From positions 28,852,271 to 28,916,270 of the forward strand of contig CM077833.1 in NCBI GenBank assembly GCA_039720395.1: a stretch of 64,000 nt of DNA. The letters run 5' to 3'. The position numbers and the translations under genes are program-made. This document shows, in pieces, positions 45,584 to 59,400 of the stretch (the stretch's first letter is position 1; each line of letters begins with the position of its first letter). This stretch comes from Liquidambar formosana. Lineage: Eukaryota > Streptophyta > Magnoliopsida > Saxifragales > Altingiaceae. The notes under the pieces were generated by a model. The model saw only the letters and a program-made list of their open reading frames with translations, searched no databases and was not told the DNA's origin.

Positions 45584-47867
45584 TTCCACATGAAGTATTG
45601 AAACACCAAATTTGGTGGTGGAATTTAAATAGCTTAGAAGATCCTTACAGAAGATAAAGAGAAAACCACAGGCCGGCTGGCTGGCAGCAACAACCAGGCA
45701 AGAAGTCCCTACCACCATTGAATGGTAGCACTCCGAGATCAGGGACACTTGTATATGCCAACTCATCACATTAAAAACTTGTGGCAGTCCCAACCGGATT
45801 TTTCAATTATTGAGAGGAAATGAAGTTCCAACATCAATTCACTTACGCATTTATTGAAAGTACCCTCATTATTTTTTGGGTACAATTCAGTATCGTTATT
45901 TTAATGAGATATATATCCTCACCCTTCCGCCCTAATCCCGTAAAAATACATTATTTAACAAAATTACATTAAATGTTGTGCTAACACTTAATTTCAGGCA
46001 AACTAAAGTTCAACAATCTTGTGCTAATACTTTATTTTAGGCAAACTAGCAAGACTATTAATAAGCTCAAGGATAGTTCAGTTGTCAAGAGATCTTGCCA
46101 TAAGAATGTAGATTTTCTATAGAACAATAGAATGTAATTTTAAAGACTGCTTCATTTATAATATCTATAAATGAGCAATTACGGTTGTTATTAATTAAAA
46201 AATTTTAATATCGAATCAATTTAATTTTAGGCATGCACGACTGAAATAAAGAGATGATCTAATCCAAGAGTTAGTTTCACATAATACCAGTTGCAGGTAA
46301 GAGTTTTTAAATGGTGACCTAATGCAATATTGCATCAAGTCAACTTCATAAGGAGACTTACGCTTTAATCTTCTTCTTCTTCTTCTTCTTCTTCTTTTTT
46401 TTTTTTTTTTTTTTGGTTGTAAATCTTTTATTTTCATTTTATTTTGATTCATTCTCAACGCGTGCTTTATACCATAACAAAAGATATTGTAAAAAAAAAT
46501 AGACAACTTAATTACTACTGATAGTGGACAAAAGTTATACTGAGATTGTGGTAAATTTAAGACTAATCTGATTTCAAGAATTTTATCAATTGTTCATTTT
46601 TATTATTATTATCCTCTTTTTTTTTTCATTTTACATTGTGGCTATCCAAGAATTTCAATGCTCGAATGGAGGCTTCCATACCATAAGACTTATCTGATTT
46701 TATCGATTTTTTTTTTCCCCCTTCAAATAAACCATGAATATTTCTAGGACACAATTTTTTTTAAAATTTTTTTTAATGAAGTAAAATTTGTATTAATAAC
46801 AAAAGACTTAGTCCAAGTGCATGAGACATGTACAAGATCAAAGCACAAAGCACAAAAGAAAGACCCCTTCATAACTTTAGGGATTCTATACAGTATACAT
46901 TTCTAGGACACCATTAAAGATCTCATTGAAAACTTACAGCATCTTGCCAGTCAAAGGCAAAGAGAAGACTAGGCTTATATATATATATAAATATATATTA
47001 AAGATCTCATTGAAAACTTACAGCATCTTGCCAGACAAAGGCAAAGAGAAGACTAGGCTTATATATATAAATATATATATATAGACTTTTGATTTTCTAG
47101 TGTTAATTTTAACCCTATGCTTTGACCCATAAGCCAACCTCTCTCCACAATTCTTCGTAGCCGTTTGAGAACTCAGAGACCAACTCTAAACACAATGTGA
47201 TGACACCAGGTTACAAGGCTTGTGGTATTGGTTTCTTAATTAGATACTGCCTCAGTTTGCAAGGTGGATCAATGTTTAATAGTTTGGCTGGCCCAAATTT
47301 TAAAGCAACCCCACATTGATCCTTCCGCGAACTCCACTTATTACAAGCTCTACTTTCTACAAATAGAAAATGCTGCTTCAGCAGTTCAGCTACCATTATC
47401 ACGGGCACTCCCATTCTTCTTTATACCATTCATATAGTTAATCAAAATGACCTCCTTTCTTCAGCAGCCACATATGATGGATAGGGTGATTTCCGTGGGT
47501 GGTACAGTGGAATCGAATCGTAAGACAAAGTCACACATAGAAGAACAATTACAACTGAACCACTACTACGACTGCTTACATTTTCATTTGCTAACTGGTA
47601 ACTACAGAAATATCCTGTACATATCCTACTATTTTAGTTGAACACCCCAAAAAGAAATTTAGAAGAACAAAAAAAAAAAACTAAGGTAAAATATCATCAC
47701 AACTAGCAAAAATAATAAATAAAAGAACTCTCTGTCCCTGTAATTCTTCTAAGACATTTTGTCTTGAAGTAAAGGCCAAAAAGAGATGTAAAACCAAGAG
47801 AGCGAGAGAGAGTACTCACACACTCTTGTTGCCCGTCACAAAATAATAAACGGGGATTGGAACCTCC
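45584..47867. other. Intergenic DNA downstream of the IDD gene
   Basis: No recognisable gene. (CTT)n and poly-T at about 46370-46415, the duplication at 46913-47080, and the probable 3' UTR of the minus-strand IDD gene above about 47600. Confidence 0.45.
46913..47080. repeat. 84-bp tandem duplication
   Basis: 46913-46996 and 46997-47080 are almost identical; I see one change in the unique part ('ccagtcaaag' against 'ccagacaaag') plus variation in the AT tract. Recent duplication. Confidence 0.8.
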
Positions 47868-50441
47868 TTAGAGCAGGGCTGCCCCATTGGGCTTTCTCTC
47901 AGGTGGACCTTCCCATGTCCCTCCAGGCGAATTCCCTCCTCCAAAAGATGCAGCTGCGGCAGCAACATCGAGGCCACCGCCGATTGAAGTGAGCAGCGCA
48001 GAAAGCCCACTAGTTGAAGCACCACCAGCTCCTACTCCCAAACCCAGAAGGTCAAGCGTGGTGGGCTTTGTCCCGAACAACGAAGATGGGCCCATCATTG
48101 GGTCAGTCAAACCTGCACTTCCTCCACCTGAGGAAAGCCCAAGCCCAAGCCCAGCTGCCACTGAAGTGCTCTCTGTCTTCACATGGTTGTTCCACTGAGA
48201 AGTGGTGCTATCTTGCTGACCAGGCGATGACGATGATAACGCTAAGCCAAGCCCACGAAGCAACGAGGCGCCTGACTGCCGTTGCGCCCATTTGGGCTGC
48301 CTTTTGCAGCAATGCCGTCGCGGACATGGCGGGCTGCGGTGATGGGGCGTAGTGGTGATGGTCTTGGTCAGGCGGTGGGAAGAGGGAGCACCCATTGTTG
48401 GAGAGGTAGAGAGAGGATGAGAGCGAGAGCGATGTGGGTTCGATGGTGGATTCTGGTGGGAGGACAGCAGGGATGGGGCGTACGGAGTGAGGTATGGCGG
48501 TAATTAGATGGGAGAATGAGGATGATGAATGGGATGGTTGTGAGATAGCTGATGAAGTAGAAGGAGCGAAGATGCTTGCAAATACATTAGTGCTGCTACT
48601 AACATTACTGCTGGAGGTAGAGGAGTTGCTGGTGGAGGTTAAGCAGGTAGCATCCGATGGCTGCTGCAAGACGCCTGTTGGGTTTTCCGGCAATTCTATG
48701 ACCAGAAAAGCAAATAAGGAACGTATATAAGGAACTATAAAAAAAGGTAACCAGAAAAGAATGTAGAAAAAAAAGGACAATGCAACCATCAGAAACCAGA
48801 GAGAGAGAGAGAAGGCTTTTCTTTTAAGGCCTTTTTATTGCCCTTTTTCAAGTCCTAATAAGAAGACTTAAGAAATAAAGCTTGAACTTAAAAACTTTGG
48901 GGGCTAAAAGGAGAAGCAATCATGGCATCCTTTATTGCTTTTTCATCTCCCCTTCTTTATGGGCAATGCGTCCACCACCGGTGGATTTGCCAATTAACTA
49001 CTCCTAAAAAGAAAAAGGTCAGCCCTCTCTCTCTCTGTTCAAACTCCAAGTCCTATATTTAAGGCCTAATCTCCGAATGAGTAACAAAATCAAGAAGAGA
49101 CAAAATGGCAGCAATAAAAAAATCCAGTTAATTCACATGAATACAGGCTAGGGTCTAACCTAAAAAAAGGATAAATGATTGGACCCAAACAAAGAGTTTC
49201 AAACTTTCCTTGTCTTCACGCAATGCATATGGACCATATTATTACCTGGACTATGAATTGATAGCACTGGAGAGACTACAGTCGTAGACGGTGTCAGAGG
49301 CGGAGGTGGTGGTGGTGATGAAGCAACCATCTTGGTATTATTTTCTGTAGTAGTAACGGCCATGGTTTGTGCTCTAGCACTCTCCTCCGCTAACGCATCG
49401 CAAAAAGCCCTATGCGTGATGAAGCTATCCCTCCTTTGAATAATAAAAAAGACATCATCATCATCAGAAACCGCAAACCACATGCTAGCTAATAAATGTA
49501 ACCCCTGTTTGGTTGCTAAAAAAAATTTAAGAGAAATAAAATAAAATGGGAAAAGGACACGTCAACTAATCCAAACACTGAAAAATCTATGATTTAGAAT
49601 TCTAGTTTCTTTACTTTTTCTCAGCAACCAAACAAAGCATCAAAGACAATAGAAGAAATTGAATTCATGTCAACTTTAAACTCAGTCGATTGATTTTAAA
49701 AAATATTAAAAATTTGAGATTTTTATTTCCATTTTTCTAAATTTTCTCAGCAAACAAACAAACAAAGCTTAGAAGAAATTCAGAGTGAGAAAACGACCGG
49801 ATACCTTGAAAACAAAGTCCCGCAATCGCATTTGTACTCTCTGGTACCACAGGTCTTCAAATGCGCCTTCCAATCGGACTGCACCGCGTACTTCTTCGAG
49901 CATCTCTCGCACTTCCACTTCTTCTCGCCGTGCTTTCTACAGAAGTGCTTCTTTATGCCGGTAAGATCGCCGAGCGCTCTCGCCGGATCGTGATGAACGC
50001 ACGACCGTTCAGGACAAACGTATACTTTCTTACGGACCTCCTTGCTCGTTCGCTGCTTCAGCTTCCACGGCAGGTTGTGGCCACGGCGGTGAAGTTGAAG
50101 ATTCTGGTCGCGTTGAAAGCCTTTGTTGCAGATCTCGCACACGAACCGATTGGTCGCCATTAGGGTTTTCGGCGACAAAGAGATCACCTCCGCTTCTGGA
50201 TCTGGAAAAACCGAAAAAGACTAAGGTTTTCGTGTAATCGAACTGTAAATGAGAGCAATACTGAAAATTTGCATCTCAGATTTAGGGATTTTCTAGTGTT
50301 ACCTGGCATTCCAGGGAGATTTCGCTTCTTCTTCGGCGGTGGCACTGGTGGCGGCGCTATCTGATTACCACCGGAAGACGCACTAGCTTCTCCAGAAGCT
50401 GTAGAAACCGTCACCGGTGAGGAATTCTCTGCCTCTGCCAT
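47868..50441 (-). CDS. INDETERMINATE DOMAIN (IDD) C2H2 zinc-finger factor, with a one-base frameshift
   Basis: Four coding exons: 50441-50303, 50201-49805, 49433-49246, 48695-47868. 'PPPKKKRNLPG' (about 34-44) is the IDD nuclear-localisation signature. Four fingers follow: C68/C71/H84/H88; C109/C114/H132/H137; C144/C147/H160/C164; C171/C173/H186/C190. IDD proteins bind DNA in the nucleus and act with GRAS partners such as DELLA or SHR/SCR in growth, sugar and patterning control. The last exon has the conserved 'MSATALLQKAAQMGATA' motif; directly after it (about 48276) one extra base shifts the frame. The continuing family sequence 'ASLLRGLGLAL...LDLLGLG' lies in the next frame and ends at 47868. 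With the base ignored the product is 516 residues; as written it would be about 403 with a foreign tail. Closest by motifs to the IDD4/5/6-like branch. Confidence 0.87.
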
Positions 50442-50876
50442 AATGTCTCCTCCAAAATCGAATCAACCTCAAGGATGAAATTCAACTCCGAGGGGTTTGA
50501 ATCTTCGAATCCAAAGAAGATAGGGTCTCAGACTCAGCTCTCATCTACCAGGAACAATCCTACTGCTTTCTCTGACTACTGCTATCGAGGACTCTTTCGA
50601 CAAATCTTCGAGCCACTATCGGGAATTCTGGGGGAAAAAATACTGTGACCAATCGACGGCCAGCCAGATTTTCTTACAACGGTCGCGTTTGTGTCGCTAG
50701 AAAATATCAGAAATTTTCTCGAGAAATAATTTCCAAGCGCCCGGTTAGCTCGGACTTTGAGAATGTAAGTAAGTCGCGAGGTCTTGGTTGGGTAAAGCGA
50801 GATGGGAACGCCGTTTTGACTCAGTCGGTCACTCGAGGTCCGAGAACCAACGTCTCATACGGCGGCGGCTTCATTT

Positions 50877-50917
<41 letters not shown>

Positions 50918-51300
50918 GATATTTGAAGGGGGAAGTGAAAAAAAAAAATGTGTTAAAAAAATTGTTAAAGCGGCGCTAGTTAACCATGGTTTAGGTACAG
51001 AACGTCAGAACCTACAGTTTTAACTATAGTTAAGAGGTGAATTAGCATGCAAGTTTCTTCACCTGGGCTGCGTTGTCGAAATCTGACCGTCCACGTGTTG
51101 GAATGACCAAGTTTATGACATTTGTCGGAAGAAGTTGAACTAAGCGGTGCTTTTGTCGTTTAGCAGAGGCTTTAAAATCTCGTTGGTTTTTAGGTGAAGG
51201 CCTCTCTAAGAAGTGTTTTTCAAAAACAAAAACATGTTTCTTTGCTGCGTGCGTTGATAAGAAAATTTCATTTAAACAATTTTTGAAAGTGATCATTTAT
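50442..51300. other. IDD 5' leader and promoter region
   Basis: Likely 5' UTR just above 50441 (the sequence stays moderately GC-rich to about 50880), then a (GA)n tract at about 50880-50912. From about 50990 to 51300 is a moderately GC block with an open frame on the minus strand that I do not recognise; it may be a transposon remnant. Confidence 0.45.
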
Positions 51301-54300
51301 GAAAAGACCATTATACCCCTAACAAACTAGACATTGCGAAATTCAATCTGTAGGGAGAGGTTTGGGTTTTCAACCACTCTCCTTGTCAGAGCAACATGTG
51401 TTATTTTTTTTATATGCTAAGTGAGATTTTAACTAAGGTTCCTATTGAGTTAAGTGAAAAAGTGAATATCTGTTCCTTATCGAGTTTTATCTACATGGCG
51501 GTGAAATATTATACTTTGAGACAATATTTTTTATGGAATAACAGGAATGCCACTGAGCCGATAAGGACGACCATGACAATGGGGACAAAGTTCTCGGTTT
51601 TGTCTGGATGCGAGTGTCTTTCTCGTGATGGAGTACACAGATTTTGTCCAGATTCAAAGCTGAGTGGTGGTATTTGCTGTTAATCTTAAAGTTTAACAGT
51701 AATTACTTGAGATTAAAATAAAAGAAAAAGGAAAAAACATCTAGAAAGAGAGAAGACTTTGATGCTCTGTTTAATTATGATTTTGAAAAAATTAAATATT
51801 ATTTTATGACCATTTTTAGAAAATACTTCTTTAAGAAAACACATTTTTAAGGTTAAAGTGATGCTTTTTATTTTAATATTTTTAGTTTTATTTTAAGAAT
51901 AACAAGATCATTACAATTGTTTGGGGTCATAACTCAAGCAGGTTAAATGGGTTTCAAATGATTTCACAGGGTTCACTCAAGGGGTAGAATTTTAAATCCG
52001 ATCCAAACTTCAACATGAATTAAGTTTCTAACTCAAAAACATGTTTTGACTTTCAAAAACACATTGTAACTGAGGGGACCATATGCGTGCAATTGTATTA
52101 CAAATCTAAGGCATACATATCAATCATTAAATGGCTTAATCATGTTTTATAGAAATATTATATTATTGGAAGTTAGTAAGTTAAAGTATTAAAACACTTT
52201 ATTTTCAATATTTTTGGTCCCCAACTCATGTTTAAGTCAGTTATCTTTTTCATTTTGGCTAATTATTAATTATGTTGGGTTCAAGTTAGGCAGGTTCAAG
52301 TTAGAGTTCCAAACTTAATATAATCTAATTTTCTTCATTTTTTAAAAGCAATTTCCTGAAAACACTTTTGAAAGAACACCATCAAACAAAGCCTATATTT
52401 TGATACCATAAAGACATTTCAATACTCGACTGTCTCCATCGTAGGCGGTATGAGTGATGAGGTGTTTTCAGACACGTTCTTCATGACAACTCACACGACC
52501 TTTGAGAGTGTACCGACTTTCCAAACCGTAGATATAAACGACAAACACCGATCACCGTCCGATGAACAAGTTGTATTTCAAGACAACAGATCCGGTTGTA
52601 CGATAGAAACCTCCTTTTACTTAATAAGGTAAAGACCCTTTTGTCTTTTTACGCAGACGTCTATCCCCCGATTCGGACAGCTACACAAAGCCGACCTCCT
52701 TTTTTCAAAAGTTGGCATCATGACAAAAGGTAGGGGTATTTTCGTCTTCTCACTGCATAATATGATTCTCCAATGCCCCCACTGCCTACTGGCCTCCACC
52801 CCCCATCACCCGTCAGACAAGTGCATCTGGGCTGTCCATCATCGTGGGACCCACCATTTGCAGAGCCCAGATGCAACCACTTGGCAGCCTTGTTTAGGAT
52901 GTACTGCATGGCTAGCGACCAACTGTGAAAAAGGTCTGGATCCTCCTTCCCCACTATGGACATTATCTTTTTTTGATTTTATACGGAGTACTTTATTTTA
53001 TGTTATTTTAAGGAGATACATTAGATTAGGTGATCAATCCATTTGTTTTATTTGTTGTTTGGCTGCAAAAAATAATTAGAAGTAAGATAGATTCTTTTTT
53101 TTTTTTTATAAAAAAAAAATGTAAGATATTAATTCGCAAGGAAACAATGCCAAGAGATGTGCGTGTGCACTGTACAAGGTATGAACACAAAACCACTTTT
53201 CAAGATTTTACCGATTATTTATGCTGTGAAGAAATCTCACTAAATTTTTATAATATTCCATGTCGAACCCTTTTCACCTTGTGTCTTTGCCTCTAAAAGT
53301 GGCAATAATGCATGGGCTTTGAGATAAGAAAAATGAGAATTAGCTCTTTAGTGAAGTGTCCACGTGTCTTTCTTAGTGAGTTGCAGAACTATTTTACCTA
53401 TGGGTAGTGTGTGGACCACCTATGGGTAGGGTGCAGACGCCCACGCTACCCATTATCCATAGCTACTGCAAATTTTTATATTATATTAAAATGGGATTTT
53501 AGGTTTTATATCCAAAAAATTGGGGTTAAGTTTCATACCCACACCCTGTGCACCTTACTCATAGGTACTCCGAATTTTTGTTACATTAAATGGGACTAAG
53601 TTAATACTTGCACCTTGCCCATAGGTGCCCCAATTTGTTGTTACATTAGATGGAGTTAAGCTTCAAACTCAAATTTTTATCTTCTTTATAATATGTTGAC
53701 ATAATGGTATATATTTCTCATCATCTTGAAGGGAATGTTCTCGTTTTAATCGTCATTTATTATCTAAATTACGATTACTTGAAATGAGAAAATTATATTT
53801 ATTATCTAACTTATGGTAATTTGAAACAAGAACATTCTCCCACTGAAACAGAAAAAAAATAAAAATAAAAATAAAAATGATATTCTTACTTGTTATAAAA
53901 GAAAAATTAAAATTCCCCCTCATATGAAGGGGGATACTATCTAAATTTTTTTTTTTGGGGTCTAATACAAATCAAAACATTAAAAAATATTACGAGAACT
54001 CTCCATCCTCTCCCTTAAGATATTTCTTCCCAACTTAAGATCGGTGCTGAGCACAACATTAAATACAGATACAAGTCTCTTCGCCTCTTTTGGATATCTA
54101 CAAAAAGATGAGGTACATACTCTCCCAAACCCAAAACCTCATAACCCTTATAAGTAGAGAAGAAAAATCATTATATCACAAGTTCATTGATGTGAGAATG
54201 ACAAATTTTTTTGGTGAAGTAACGTTCAAGCTATGCCATGACACATTGCTTTTATTTTATTTTATTTTATTGGTCAAATATGCCATGACACATTCACACT

Positions 54301-56426
54301 CATTTCCCAACTCCTTAAGATGATAGAATTGTACGAAATATACAGCTGTAAGAACAGTGAGAGGTGCACCAGCAAGAAACATAATGTCACGGAGGAAATA
54401 AAAAGGAAAAATGAGTGATTGGGTCACAAGCCATCATCACAAAATTGATTATCTTTTTTCTTCTTCCTTTTTTCTGATTCCAAATCCAACACGCTGAACA
54501 TGTCCAATACAACTCAGCCTTTTGATGGTTACACACCTCCCCACCTTACCAATTGTTTTTTCCCCTTTATAAAAGGGTGCGTGCAAGTGCAAACCTTGCC
54601 ATTATCACCACATATATGTGTGTGGGACGGTGGGGTCAGATTGCCTTTTTAACCTTGTGAATGTGCATGGGCGTTGACCATCTAACCGAAAAAGAAAAGA
54701 AATGAAATGTTAGGAAATGAGTCCACATCGTCTCATATTCATTCTCACGGAGAAAAAACATCGGAAGCCTGTGCTTCCAAGAAATGCCATTTTGGTGGAA
54801 AAGCGTAAGAATGGGGTCCGTCCACTGCTATTGAACTAAAACACCCAAACAGGCCACTCAGGAAAGTGATAATGATCAAATGTCTATGTAGCCACGAGGA
54901 ATGGCAAAGCTTTCGCAGTCAGTCAAAAGAAAAACTCATACCTTACATTCCTCCACCCTCCGTTTCAAACTTCAAAAGTTCAAAAGGTATCTTAATTTAG
55001 GCACAATAGCAACATCAAAACTCTCTCTCTCTCTCTCTCTGCGTGGGGTGTGGGGAGAGAGAGAGGGAGGGAGGAAAGGATAAGAGTAACTAGGAACTTC
55101 GCCCAAATCAATATCAATTAAAGCCCCAAAAAACGTGATTGCTAATTCATGATGGGAGTCAAACTTTATCTTGGCCTACTTGGGCCAAAGGTACAAAGAC
55201 CAAGAGTTCCCATGGGATCGCAGGGAGTACCAACACAATTAGTAAGCCGTGGTCCAGACCACCCATTCCAACCCAAAAAAAAAAAAAAAAAAGGAAAGCC
55301 GTGGTCCAGAGCATTAATTTCATTGATGAAACATAATGGCACAACAGAATTTTTTGGTACAAACTTGTTCATAGAGTCATTAAGGCCCATAATCATCTCT
55401 ATTATAATCTTTCCTGCACCCTACCCAATACGTCGGTTCCCACACCCATATTTTTCAGAAACCAAAGATACAGATTCAACCCAACCCCCGCAATACAAGA
55501 GAGGCGAGAGAACATCACGCCTGTAAGGCAATAGTAGAGTTGACTTTAGAGTTCATAGTTGTAAACTTAGAGAAGGCATGTAAAGTCAAAGAACAATCGC
55601 CCATTGTCATGTAAATCAAGCCAGAAATCATTAACACCACTTCATTCGTGACTTTGACATTTTAACATAGTATCAACACTTCAATCATACAAATATGAGC
55701 AGTGAGTGAAACTCAGGGTGCAGAATTAGAAAAATAATAATAATAAAAGAAAAGGCTATTACATATCCCAAAGGAAAGAAATTCAGGGCGCTGCAAAAAT
55801 AATTGCTTCGGGCAGAAAAATTACACATCCAGGATGTAAAATTCAGCCATAAAATCAAGTCGTTCAAGCAAATTCAAAGTCAGTGATAAATTTCCCAGTG
55901 GTTCACAAATCAAAAAATTGCTCCATTACTGATTGCAAATCCAAAAACCAATTTAAATAAAATCCTACACAATAGATTCTACAAAGAAATCACACCAACC
56001 AGATGGTCCTCAAATGCCAGCGGATTCCCTCCATTTGAACTCTAGAAATTTAGTAAAAAATGACTGCCCATGGGGTAAGCCAATAATCAAACAGCTGGGT
56101 CTACCAAGCAGGAATATGCATGGCACATGTAATGTCTTAGAAAAGACAATTGCAGGAACTGACAAAACCATGTCATGCCAGTATGAAACCAGATGTAATT
56201 AAATGTAATGATTCCCACAATGCGTCATAATTTCTTATAAAAAAATTACACGGCCAAAGTGCGACTAAACTGATTTGCTTGTGATGCTAAGAGTGTGTCA
56301 TACACATTTACACTATGGTTTCCAAGTTTGTCAGCCACGTCAACAGATACAAAAGTTGCTATGGATATAAAACACAATTACATCACAAAACAAAAAGTTG
56401 ATTCATTAAAAAAATAAAGAAGCATT
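51301..56426. other. Gene-free intergenic region, ~5 kb
   Basis: No exon chain, RNA gene or bounded transposon recognised. A GC-richer patch at about 52780-52960 has open frames on both strands but no family motif. A (CT)n tract at about 55020-55040 and a poly-A at about 55276-55293, flanked by two copies of 'agccgtggtccaga', are noted. The right end is the 3' flank of the GH123-like gene. Confidence 0.45.
53405..53650. repeat. Imperfect tandem repeat, ~75-85 bp, about three units
   Basis: Units contain 'ccatagctac', 'tcataggtac' or 'ccataggtgc', followed by 'aatttttgttacatta'-like and 'atgggactaagtt'-like words. Old and diverged. Confidence 0.45.
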
Positions 56427-59400
56427 TCAGGTTCGGCATGCGCTGAAGATCTCACCCCGCATTACATCGATCGGCATGTGCTCAAGTGTGTAACGCTCTG
56501 GACCCAGATACACGCCTGTTTTTTCCAAAAGAGCAAGCCCTTCATCCCTACCATATCTTGAAGTGTAGAGCTTTAGGTACTCAATGTCCTAATAAAGCCA
56601 CCCGAGAGAGAGAGAGATAGGTAGCAAAACATGCAAATGTGTATCAGTACAAGAATTCTACTACCAACCATGAGCAGTGTTTCAAAAAAAAAAATTTAAT
56701 TATTTCTGGGGGAGCAGTTTTTCAATTACAGCATCTATCACACGACAAACAAAAAAATGCATGGTGAGTCTGATATCATCCAAACATAACTGGGGAATTT
56801 CCCAAATAACATAAGGTCATTTCCACTTGTATCACTGCTATAATAATTTAAAATAATCACAAAAAACTTTTTTCGTATGTATGCATGCATGCGTAGTGAA
56901 AATGCTGCACTTAATCTGGGGGATGATTTTGATACAATTGTAGCAACAAAAGAACAATAGTTTAAGAAACTAAAACAGAGATGACCCCAGGAAAACATTC
57001 TAAAATTACTCCAAAAGAGTACCTGCAAGCCACTCAGAAGGCGCTCTAGTCTAACTGAAGCAACCGGTTGATGAGAATGAGAGAACACCTCACCAGGGTA
57101 AAATAAGACCCCATCACCTGGGGGAAGGCCACGCCTAAATCTTATCTGCTCACATGCATATATTGCTTAGTCAAAAGGGGTAAGCAGGTTGTTTTTAATA
57201 GTGCTGTTTGACTTATGAGACATAAAAAGGACTGTAGGCCAAGAATATACCTCTGCACTGGCTACTGTTGCTTTCTCATAGCAATTGGCACCCCAATACA
57301 AAAAACCTGTGCCACCTTCTTTCCATACACGCCACATCACTGCACGGTGTTGTGTACCTCGCATCCCAAGGTGCCAGTTGGGATGAGGATCAGATGGTCC
57401 CATGCACACATACGTCCACCATTCCTGGAGGAAAGACAAGCTTGCCATAATCCACATAAACAATAGTATCACACATGTAAACATGAATTTAGTGCTTGTA
57501 GCCAGGAAGGTGCCCACGATGCCCACCCATCAATATCATGCAAAGAGCAAGCCATGCACCTTAGAAGAGAAGCACCAGGCCCAATTCACAACAAAAAACT
57601 CAAGATGATTACCTAAGAAATTTAATCTCACATATGTAACATTCTAATTTCAAAACTATTCTTTCTTTTTACATTGGCAATAATGATACATCTCCAACAA
57701 CAAACAAGACGTCAACCAGGATAAATTTGGTAAAAATGTCTTAAATACCATGACTAATTTAAGGAGCAATTTTGCTTGCACAGGAAGTAGTAAAGGCGCA
57801 ATCGATCTGGATATGGGATATTGGGTGTCTGACAAGGCACCCTCCATAAAAACTGAAATGTGATGTAACATGGGAATTTGAATACAATTTTCCTAAAAAT
57901 TCTAAATTTTACACTAGAGTGCTATTGTATCTAGATTCTAGTTCTACAAGCAAAGCCAATTTTCTTTGGTAAATAAAACCACCATTTCGTTTTCTAAGTC
58001 AGTATGCAACTAGCACAAATTTCACCCCTAGAAAATTCATATTTGACAAAAATGTTACAAACACCGGCTTGTTTTGAACAGCATGCTACATCAGGCTACT
58101 TCATAGCTGCCATCATGTAATGAAAGAATATTAGTTTGGCAGCATCCTCCAAACCATGATGTTGTGTGATGTGATTGGCAATAGTTATTTTATTATTATT
58201 ATTATTTTTTCTTTGGGGACAATTGATAGAATTTAGGGGGCATCACAGATTGGTCAGACTACAAGTCACTAATTTCAATTAATCGTCATTCTTAGTTATG
58301 AGGTAGCCTGATATAGTATGCTGTTCAAAACAAATGGGTATCAATGCTTCTCCATAAGCTTGAACCAGAGATCACTCACTTAACAAGTGAGGCAAATGCC
58401 ATGAGCATGATTGGCAACAGATTAATGATAGCAACAATCCAACTAATTAGAATGATGAAATAGCAACTTGCATTTTAGATCCAATCTGAATAATTGGACA
58501 AAAGGTACATGCTAAGTAGTGCAGAACCCACCACAAGATGCACGCCACCAAGGAGCTAATCAATGCCAAATATAATGGAAGAATTGTTAAAGACCATAAG
58601 ATCTCATATTATAATAAAAAAAAAGAAGAGGGTTTCCACCATATAAACTAACATTCACTTCATAAAAAAATATAAAAACTAATCTTCAATAATTTTCCCA
58701 ACTAGAAATTCAGACCATAGGGAAAAAACCAACAAAAAAATTACCTCACCATTCTCTGGTTGTAATTCTGCAATGACATCCTTCACCAGATCCTCACGAT
58801 TACCAAAAACCCACTCACTGCAAAGGGAAAAAAACAAATACTACGTTTTCAAAGGCTACAGAATGTTACAGAAAAACGTCTGCTACTTCAACTAATTAAT
58901 ATAGTATAAACTCAAATCAACTAATGTAGCGACAGAAGCAGTCATTTACAACATCGTTTACAGTTGAAAAATGAATTGCTGTCAGAGATCAGAAGTATTA
59001 GAAGCAAGTGCCACTAACGAGAAATCTAGTACCATACCTTGTCATATAACTTCAACAATTTTTTTTAGATGAGATGGACAAGGAATGGAGATGGATTGTG
59101 CATCATAATTCTATCAGATTCCATGCTCTTACAGGGGGGGAAAAAAAAAGAGAGAAAAAAGGATGGTAAGTATGCATTCAATTTAGAACATGAAATGTCA
59201 CTACAAACTGGATTTCAAACATCCAGCCCTTTATGGTTTATATAGGCTCCATGGAAAGCTTTAAACAACAGAATAACTCCTTAGACCACTCAACCTAAAA
59301 GTCACCCCACCTAATTAATAATAGAATCTCTGATTGATTCACGCAAGATGCAAATTAATAATACCTCTCTAAGAAATCAACTAGCTCCAACAATGAACTT

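Noticed and set aside
45530..45793. 87-residue ORF overlapping the right arm of the 45-kb MITE
   Set aside because: Its C-terminal half runs through the transposon arm, and no homology is recognised.
48208..48330. A hidden intron explaining the IDD frame change
   Set aside because: The required correction is one base, and no GT-AG pair there gives a plausible intron that keeps both conserved motifs.
37970..50441. P450 and neighbouring genes as a biosynthetic cluster
   Set aside because: The only metabolic neighbours are a cell-wall arabinosyltransferase and a GH123-like gene far away. There is no scaffold-forming enzyme or transferase next to the P450.
51042..51296. 84-residue minus-strand ORF upstream of the IDD gene
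   Set aside because: Composition looks more gene-like than its surroundings, but there is no motif, no splice-linked partner exon and no start context. Left as a possible transposon remnant.
52443..52960. Open frames in the GC-richer patch at 52.4-53.0 kb
   Set aside because: Frames are open on both strands, carry no recognisable domain and do not chain to other exons.
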